DNA from: Pseudonocardia bannensis
GTDB lineage: Bacteria > Actinomycetota > Actinomycetes > Mycobacteriales > Pseudonocardiaceae
Direction of reading: 5' to 3'
Assembly (NCBI RefSeq): GCF_012911875.1
Contig: NZ_JAAXKZ010000013.1
Location: forward strand, 1-64,000
Length of the DNA stretch: 64,000 bases
Below the pieces are notes generated by a model that had not been told where the DNA came from, searched no databases, and saw nothing but the letters and a program-made list of their open reading frames with translations. Positions 58,499-64,000 of the stretch are shown here, piece after piece. Both the position numbers and the translations under genes were made by a program. The first letter of the stretch is position 1. Every line of letters starts with the position of its first letter.

Positions 58499-59851
58499 GT
58501 GACCGAGCACGAGGCGAGCCGACGGCACGTATTGATCATTGTGCAAAATCTCCCGGTACCGCTCGACCGGAGGGTATGGCTCGAGTGCAAAGCACTCATC
58601 CGGGCGGGCTACCAGGTCTCGGTCATCTGCCCGAAGGGGCCGGGTGACCCCGGCTACGCCGAGCTCGACGGCGTGCACCTCTACAAGTACCGGCCCGCGC
58701 CCGAGGCCGTGGGGCTGCTCGGCTACGTGTGGGAGTTCATCTACAGCTGGCTGCGCACCGCGGGCCTGAGCCTGCGGGTCTGGCGCCGGCAGCGCTTCCA
58801 CGTCGTGCAGGCCTGCAACCCCCCGGACACCTACTGGCTGCTGGCCCGGCTGTGGCGGCTCCGGGGCGTGCGGTTCGTGTTCGACCACCACGACCTCAAT
58901 CCGGAGGTCTTCCTGTCGCGCTTCGGGGCACCCGAGGGACTCGGCGCCCGGGTCCAGCTGGGCGGTCTGCGCTGGCTCGAGCGGCGCACCTTCCGGACGG
59001 CGGACCGCGTCATCTCCACCAACACCTCCTACCAGCGGATCGCACAGGATCGGGGCGGGGTTCCGGCCGACCGGACCGCGGTCGTGCGCTCGGGACCCGA
59101 CACCTCCGTCATGCGGCCGGTCGCCGGAACCGACGCCCTGCGGCGCGGGCGCAAACACCTGGTCGTCTACCTCGGAATCATGGGCCCGCAGGACGGCGTG
59201 GACGGTGTCCTGGACGTCGCCGAGCGGGTCGTGCGGCACCACGGCCGGGAGGACGTCGGGTTCGCGCTGCTCGGTTTCGGCGACTGCCTCGAGGAGCTGA
59301 AGCGGGACTGCACGCGGCGCGGGCTGGACGACTACGTCCACTTCACCGGGCGGGTCGGGCCTCCGGAGATCGCCGCCTACCTCTCGACCGCGGTGGTGGG
59401 ACTCTCGCCCGACCCGTACAGCCCACTGAACGACGTCTCCACCATGAACAAGACCATGGAGTACATGGCCTACGCGCTCCCCGTGGTGACCTATCGCCTC
59501 ACCGAGACGGTCGTCTCCGCGGCGGACTGCGCGGTGTACGTCGAACCCGGCGACACCGACCTCTTCGCGAAGGAGCTCATCTCGCTCCTCGACGACGAGG
59601 ACCGCCGGGCCGATCTCGGGGCGCGCGGGCGGCGCCGCGCCGAGCGTGAGCTGGACTGGGCGCAGCAGGCGCGGGTCTACGTCGGAGTGTACGACGACCT
59701 GTTCGGCGCCGCGCCGGTTCGAGTGGACGACGATCGGCCCGCGGTGACGGCGTCACCGGCGAACGGAACCGTCTACGTCGACCTCGACGATGACGCGGCG
59801 CTACGACAGTTCGCCGGCTCGCGTGTGATCAACGGGCCAAAGCCGTCCTGA
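58499..59851 (+). CDS. GT4-family glycosyltransferase D (WbuB-like)
   Basis: 450 aa from the GTG at 58499 (GGGAG upstream). 'NLPVPLDRRVWLECKALIRA' and 'RFVFDHHDLNPEVFLSRFG' are typical of WbuB/WcaI-like GT4 enzymes; 'MGPQDGVDGVLDVAERVVRH' and 'NDVSTMNKTMEYMAYALPVV' form the C-terminal half. The last ~60 residues are acidic. First gene of the plus-strand unit of cluster 2. Confidence 0.92.
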   Translation: MTEHEASRRHVLIIVQNLPVPLDRRVWLECKALIRAGYQVSVICPKGPGDPGYAELDGVHLYKYRPAPEAVGLLGYVWEFIYSWLRTAGLSLRVWRRQRFHVVQACNPPDTYWLLARLWRLRGVRFVFDHHDLNPEVFLSRFGAPEGLGARVQLGGLRWLERRTFRTADRVISTNTSYQRIAQDRGGVPADRTAVVRSGPDTSVMRPVAGTDALRRGRKHLVVYLGIMGPQDGVDGVLDVAERVVRHHGREDVGFALLGFGDCLEELKRDCTRRGLDDYVHFTGRVGPPEIAAYLSTAVVGLSPDPYSPLNDVSTMNKTMEYMAYALPVVTYRLTETVVSAADCAVYVEPGDTDLFAKELISLLDDEDRRADLGARGRRRAERELDWAQQARVYVGVYDDLFGAAPVRVDDDRPAVTASPANGTVYVDLDDDAALRQFAGSRVINGPKPS

Positions 59852-59857
59852 TTGCGC

Positions 59858-59885
59858 TGATCGGGGTCCTTTGTGACCCCGATCA
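59858..59885. terminator. Hairpin after glycosyltransferase D
   Basis: TGATCGGGGTC (59858-59868) and its complement (59875-59885) around a 6-nt loop, just after the stop at 59851. Confidence 0.7.
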
Positions 59886-59995
59886 CGTAACGCTCCGCTT
59901 CCTCAGCCGTTAAAGCCATTAGTGGCCATCCGTGTGGACAGCCCGCCCCGACGGTGTCCGGGTGGTCGCTCAGGGGGACCTTGCTAGGGGGCTAA

Positions 59996-61492
59996 GTGAG
60001 CAGCAGTACGGAGACCGGGCCGCTCCCGGTCGTCAACGGGCACCGCGAAACGGTCATCGGCGACCGCGCGGCCCGCGTGGCCAAGGGGGGGTCACGCTGG
60101 GAGTCCCGCTACACCCGGGCGGTCATCGCCGTCGACCTGGTACTGATCACGATCGTCGCCGTGATCGGCGGCCTGTTCGGCCCGGACATCACCATCGGGA
60201 TCCCGCACGCGCAGTGGGTGCTGGTCACCGTCGCGGCCGCGCTCACCGCCGGATGCCTTCCGGCCTGCCGTGCGTGGGAACCGCGCGTGCTGGGCCAGGG
60301 GGCCGAGGAGTTCGGCCGGGTCTTCCGCGCCGCCGCGACCAGCGCGATCGTGCTCGGCCTGGTCGGCCTGGCCGCCGGCGTGGAGGACGTCCGGCTGTGG
60401 ACGTTCGTGATCACCCCGGGGACGGGCCTGCTCCTGATCGGTGCCCGGTACGGGCTCCGACGTGGCCTGCACCGCCGGCGCCGCCACCAGGGCACCTGCA
60501 TGCACCAGGTGCTGGCCGTCGGCACGCCGCAGTCGGTGGCCGAACTCGTCGTCCGCACCCGCGACGCCCGCCACTTCGGCTGGGTCGTCGCCGGGGCCTG
60601 CACCACGAACGGCCGGGGGTTCGGCGACGAGGACACGATCGCGGGCGTGCCCGTCGTCGGGGACCTGGAGATCCTCCCGCGCCTCGTCGACGACGGCCGG
60701 TACCGGATCGTCGCCGTCACCCCGAGTCCCGACTGGTCGCCGCAGCGGCTGCACCGTCTGGCCTGGGACCTCGAGGACTCCGGCGCCGAACTGGTCGTCG
60801 ATCCGGGCATCATGGAGGTCGCCGGCCCTCGCCTGCACATCAAGCCCGTCGACGGCCTGCCCCTGCTGCGGCTGACCAAGCCGACGTTCGGTGGTCTGTC
60901 CCAGATCGTCAAGGGCGGCTTCGACCGGCTCTCGGCGCTGCTGCTGCTCCTCGTCCTCCTGCCGGTCTTCGTCGCCATCGGCGTTGCCGTCAAGCTCGAC
61001 GGCGGACCGGTGTTCTTCCGGCAGACGCGGGTCGGGCGGGGTGGCAGTGCGTTCCGCATGATCAAGTTCCGGTCCATGGTCGTCGACGCCGAGCAGCGCA
61101 GGCTGGACCTGTTGGACGCGAACGAGGGCGCCGGGCCGCTGTTCAAGATGCGTCACGACCCGCGGGTGACCCGGGTCGGGCGGCTGCTGCGCCGGTACTC
61201 CCTCGACGAGCTGCCGCAGCTGTTCAACGTCCTGGGCGGCTCCATGTCCCTGGTCGGGCCGCGTCCGCCGCTGCCCGAGGAGGTCCTGACCTACTCGCGT
61301 GAGCAGCACCGTCGGCTGCATGTGCGGCCGGGGCTCACCGGCCTGTGGCAGGTCAGTGGTCGCAGCAACCTGTCCTGGGAGGAGTCCATCCGTCTCGATC
61401 TTCGTTATGTCGAGAACTGGTCCCTCGCGCTCGACGCTCTGATCCTCTGGAAGACTCTGGGCGCCGTCATGAAGGGCGAAGGGGCGTACTGA
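59996..61492 (+). CDS. Polyprenyl glycosylphosphotransferase (full-length priming enzyme)
   Basis: 498 aa from the GTG at 59996. N-terminal four-helix part (about 40-160), a Rossmann-like CoA-binding-type domain (about 165-290, '[20 protein letters not shown]'), one helix (about 318-340), and the catalytic end '[11 protein letters not shown]', '[20 protein letters not shown]' followed by GPRP, '[13 protein letters not shown]'. Starts the cluster 2 repeat unit by adding a sugar-1-phosphate to undecaprenyl phosphate. Longer than its cluster 1 counterpart at 38032. Confidence 0.94.
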   Translation: MSSSTETGPLPVVNGHRETVIGDRAARVAKGGSRWESRYTRAVIAVDLVLITIVAVIGGLFGPDITIGIPHAQWVLVTVAAALTAGCLPACRAWEPRVLGQGAEEFGRVFRAAATSAIVLGLVGLAAGVEDVRLWTFVITPGTGLLLIGARYGLRRGLHRRRRHQGTCMHQVLAVGTPQSVAELVVRTRDARHFGWVVAGACTTNGRGFGDEDTIAGVPVVGDLEILPRLVDDGRYRIVAVTPSPDWSPQRLHRLAWDLEDSGAELVVDPGIMEVAGPRLHIKPVDGLPLLRLTKPTFGGLSQIVKGGFDRLSALLLLLVLLPVFVAIGVAVKLDGGPVFFRQTRVGRGGSAFRMIKFRSMVVDAEQRRLDLLDANEGAGPLFKMRHDPRVTRVGRLLRRYSLDELPQLFNVLGGSMSLVGPRPPLPEEVLTYSREQHRRLHVRPGLTGLWQVSGRSNLSWEESIRLDLRYVENWSLALDALILWKTLGAVMKGEGAY

Positions 61493-61604
61493 TCGCCCGG
61501 CAGCGCGCCGAGCTTCCGGCCCGGTGCGTACCGTCCTGGAGCGTCCGGCACAGTGACCGAGGGACGCCGACGACCGGACGGCGCACGGTGAGGAGAGTAG
61601 GGAC

Positions 61605-62921
61605 GTGTTCGCACGGCGGATCGCGGTCATCGGTACCGGCTATGTAGGACTGACCACGGGAGCGTGCCTGGCCTCGCTCGGGCACACCGTGGTCTGCGCG
61701 GACGTCGACGCCGACAAGGTCGAGCGGCTCCGCGACGGCAAGGTCGACATCCTGGAGCCCCGACTGGACGACCTGGTCGCGGAAGGCCAGGCCGCCGGCC
61801 GACTGTCCTTCGTGGTCGGCGCGGCGAACGCGCTGACCGGGCCGGCCGGCGCGGCCGAGGTGGTGTTCCTGTGCGTGCCGACGCCGATGGGCGTGGGTGG
61901 CGTCGCCGACCTGAACGCGGTCCAGGCGGTGGTGGAGGAGGTCCGCGACCAGCTCGCACCCGGGTGTGTCGTGGTGAACAAGTCGACGGTTCCGGTCGGC
62001 ACCGCCCAGCGCATCCACGAGCTCCTCGCCCGCGAGGACGTCACGGTCGTCAGCAACCCGGAGTTCCTCCGCGAGGGTTCGGCCGTGCACGACTTCCTGA
62101 ACCCCGACCGCATCGTGGTCGGGTGCGACACCCAGGACGCCGCCGAGAAGGTCGCGGCGCTGTACTCCCGCCTGGGTGCGCCGACCGTGCTCACCGACGC
62201 GGCCAGTGCCGAGATGGTGAAGTACGCGGCGAACTGCTTCCTCGCGATGAAGCTGTCCTACGTCAACGCGCTGGCGGAGCTGTGCGAGCGGCTGGGTGCG
62301 GACATCGGCGACGTGACCGAGGGCATCGGCTACGACCACCGGATCGGGCAGGCGTTCCTCACGCCGGGCCCGGGGTGGGGTGGTTCCTGCCTGCCCAAGG
62401 ACACCCACGCGATGCTCCAGGTGGCCGACTCCGCGGACTTCGAGTTCCGGCTGCTGCGCGCGACGATCGAGACCAACAACCGCCAGCGCCAGCGGATGGT
62501 CGACAAGGTCCGGCTGGCGGTCACCGGCTCGCGCACCGGGTCGCTGTCCAGGGTCCGCATCGGCATGCTCGGTCTCACGTTCAAGGCCGGCACCGACGAC
62601 CTTCGCGACTCCCCCGCACTGGCGGTGGCGGCGCTGCTCCGGCAGGCCGGGGCCGAGCTGATCGCGTACGACCCGGCCGTTCCGTCGAACTCAGCGGCGC
62701 CCGAGCTCGCGGGTGTGACGGTCGTCGACGAACCGGCGATGGTCGCCAAGGACGTCGAGGCCCTGGTCCTGCTCACCGAGTGGCCGGAGTTCCGCAGCCT
62801 CGACTGGTCCGAACTGGCCGGCGCCGTCCGGCAGCGGATCGTCATCGACACCCGGAGCCTGCTCGACCCCGACGTCCTGCGCCGCGCCGGGTTCGCCGTC
62901 CACTCGCTCGGCCGGAACTGA
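61605..62921 (+). CDS. ugd: UDP-glucose 6-dehydrogenase (copy 2)
   Basis: 438 aa from a GTG, AGGAGAG upstream. GxGxxG in VIGTGYVGLTT (10-15), catalytic Cys262 in GWGGSCLPKD and 'SAEMVKYAANCFLAMKLSYV' shared exactly with copy 1. The two proteins are closely similar over their whole length but differ at the C-terminus. It supplies UDP-glucuronate for cluster 2 and sits directly before the second RraA gene. Confidence 0.95.
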   Translation: MFARRIAVIGTGYVGLTTGACLASLGHTVVCADVDADKVERLRDGKVDILEPRLDDLVAEGQAAGRLSFVVGAANALTGPAGAAEVVFLCVPTPMGVGGVADLNAVQAVVEEVRDQLAPGCVVVNKSTVPVGTAQRIHELLAREDVTVVSNPEFLREGSAVHDFLNPDRIVVGCDTQDAAEKVAALYSRLGAPTVLTDAASAEMVKYAANCFLAMKLSYVNALAELCERLGADIGDVTEGIGYDHRIGQAFLTPGPGWGGSCLPKDTHAMLQVADSADFEFRLLRATIETNNRQRQRMVDKVRLAVTGSRTGSLSRVRIGMLGLTFKAGTDDLRDSPALAVAALLRQAGAELIAYDPAVPSNSAAPELAGVTVVDEPAMVAKDVEALVLLTEWPEFRSLDWSELAGAVRQRIVIDTRSLLDPDVLRRAGFAVHSLGRN

Positions 62922-62970
62922 CCGGCGGCACCGGCACCGCCGCCTCCCCAACCAGCAAGGGATGTACACC

Positions 62971-63732
62971 GTGTCCAGCGACACCGCCGCCACGACCGGC
63001 TCCAAGACCCCGCGTTCCGCGGACCTGCACCCAGGTCCCGGATTCCGGATCCGCCTCGACTTCCCCCGCCTCGACGCCGAGACGGTCGCCGCGTTCAGGG
63101 ACTTCGACACCCCGGAGATCTCCGACCAGCTCAACCGGCTGTACGCGATCGACTCCGACATCCGCTGCCACAGCGGTGCCGGGGGCAAGCTCGTCGGTCT
63201 CGCCTGCACCGTCCGCTCGTACCCGGGCGACAACCTGATGGTGCACAAGTCGCTGGACGTGGCGCAGCCCGGTGACGTCGTGGTGATCGCGGCCAGCGGC
63301 GGCCGGTCGAACGCCGTCCTGGGCGACATCGTGTCGACCAAGGCGCGGCACCGCGGGCTTGCCGGCTTCGTCGTCGACGGGCTGATCCGCGACCTGCCGG
63401 GCATTCCCGCCGACTTCCCCGTCTACGCGCGCGGCACCACCCCGATGGGCCCGCTGCACCGTGGTCCCGGTGAGATCAACTACCCGGTCGCCTGCGGCGG
63501 CGTGGTGGTCAACCCCGGTGACGTGATCGTCGCCGACGACGCGGGCATCGTGGTCGTCCCCCGGCAGGTGGCGCACGAGCTCCTCGGGCGGCTGCGGGCG
63601 CAGGTCGAGGGCAACGCCGCCTACCTGGCGGCCGTCGAGCGCGGTGAGTTCAGCAACGCGTGGGTGGACACCCAGCTCGCCGCCCAGGGCTGCCCGATCG
63701 ACGACAGCCCGGTTTCGGCGGACACCTGGTGA
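62971..63732 (+). CDS. RraA-family aldolase-like protein (copy 2)
   Basis: 253 aa from the GTG at 62971 (AAGGGA eight bases before; ATG 62962 is too close to it). Very similar to copy 1 from residue ~20 on, including 'RSNAVLGDIVSTKARHRGLA' followed by GFVVDGLIRDLPG and 'PLHRGPGEINYPVACGG'. The metal/substrate residues D and R-D are kept. The stop overlaps the start of the next ATP-grasp gene as GTGA. Confidence 0.88.
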   Translation: MSSDTAATTGSKTPRSADLHPGPGFRIRLDFPRLDAETVAAFRDFDTPEISDQLNRLYAIDSDIRCHSGAGGKLVGLACTVRSYPGDNLMVHKSLDVAQPGDVVVIAASGGRSNAVLGDIVSTKARHRGLAGFVVDGLIRDLPGIPADFPVYARGTTPMGPLHRGPGEINYPVACGGVVVNPGDVIVADDAGIVVVPRQVAHELLGRLRAQVEGNAAYLAAVERGEFSNAWVDTQLAAQGCPIDDSPVSADTW

Positions 63733-64000
63733 GCCTCTCGGCCCGCCCCCCCGTCATCGTCGTAGGCGGGAACGCCAACGCGTTGTCCATCGCCCGCGCG
63801 CTCGGCCCCGCCGGGATCGACGTGTACGGCCTGGGGGTCTCGGGCGCGGCGAGTCGTTCGCGGTACCTGCGCCCGCTGCCGCTGCCCTCCGGCTCCGGAC
63901 CCGAACAGGCCCTGGCCGCAGCGCTGCTCGGCCCCGAGACCGAGCACCTGCGCGGGGCCGTCGTGCTGGCCTGCAGCGACGTCGGCATCACGGTGCTGGC
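63729..64000 (+). CDS. Carbamoyl-phosphate-synthase-like ATP-grasp protein (copy 2), truncated by window end
   Basis: Only the first ~90 residues are visible: 'PPVIVVGGNANALSIARALG' then 'GVSGAASRSRYLRPLPLP' and 'GAVVLACSDVGITVL', matching the copy at 40269 nearly run for run. GTG 63729 overlaps the RraA stop. The ATP-grasp core lies beyond the window. Confidence 0.85.
   Translation, partial: MSLSARPPVIVVGGNANALSIARALGPAGIDVYGLGVSGAASRSRYLRPLPLPSGSGPEQALAAALLGPETEHLRGAVVLACSDVGITVL

Overview
The window is high-GC actinobacterial chromosome: most starts are GTG or ATG, genes overlap by GTGA/ATGA junctions, and there is an Rpf-type lytic domain and a mycothiol-dependent nitroreductase-like DsbA protein. 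A Pseudonocardia/Amycolatopsis-like member of the Pseudonocardiales is the best guess, from gene content only. No rRNA, tRNA, CRISPR array or intact transposase was seen.

Layout. 1-9.4 kb is a core region: a Ser/Thr kinase (cut by the window edge), a DUF4038-Rpf fusion exoprotein, an aldehyde dehydrogenase, a CBS protein, the Rv2466c-like DsbA protein and aminopeptidase N. 9.6-19.6 kb, all on the minus strand, holds a NodB deacetylase-GT2 fusion, a membrane-anchored Pro/Ala-rich protein, and a tightly overlapping three-gene operon: diaminobutyrate transaminase, aspartokinase and a Pls-type membrane NRPS. This operon reads as a pathway for a poly-diaminobutyrate isopeptide polymer. 19.6-23.9 kb is a scar zone with a decayed secreted-protein gene, a LuxR-type regulator, a DUF5130 gene plus a small membrane protein, and amidase and PAP2 fragments. 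As I recall it, pepN and the DUF5130 gene are neighbours in mycobacteria, so the 9.5-22.3 kb block looks inserted.

23.9-44 kb is exopolysaccharide cluster 1, with visibly lower GC in much of it: UDP-glucose dehydrogenase, two FemAB/GNAT-like proteins, a beta-helix exoprotein, a fused PssD/PssE-like glycosyltransferase, Wzy-like polymerase, MurJ/Wzx-like flippase, Wzz-like protein, a DegT aminotransferase with a Gfo/Idh dehydrogenase, a short priming sugar transferase, two different ATP-grasp ligases, an RraA-family protein and a GalE-like epimerase.

44-64 kb is high-GC cluster 2: a NodB deacetylase, two heparin-lyase-I-like exoproteins around a third GNAT-like protein, three GT4 enzymes, a second Wzy, a Wzz/BY-kinase-like protein with a degenerate P-loop, a Wzx with a long Pro/Gly tail, a fourth GT4, a full-length priming transferase, and then a second ugd, RraA and ATP-grasp set that runs off the end.

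How it works together (inference): the two clusters look like two Wzx/Wzy-type polysaccharide pathways that each use a hexuronic acid made by Ugd. The repeated RraA/ATP-grasp pair suggests a shared, undescribed modification, for example acylation or amidation of the uronate carboxyl. The lyase-like proteins could trim or release the product. The poly-diaminobutyrate operon would add a cationic polymer to a cell surface rich in anionic polysaccharide.
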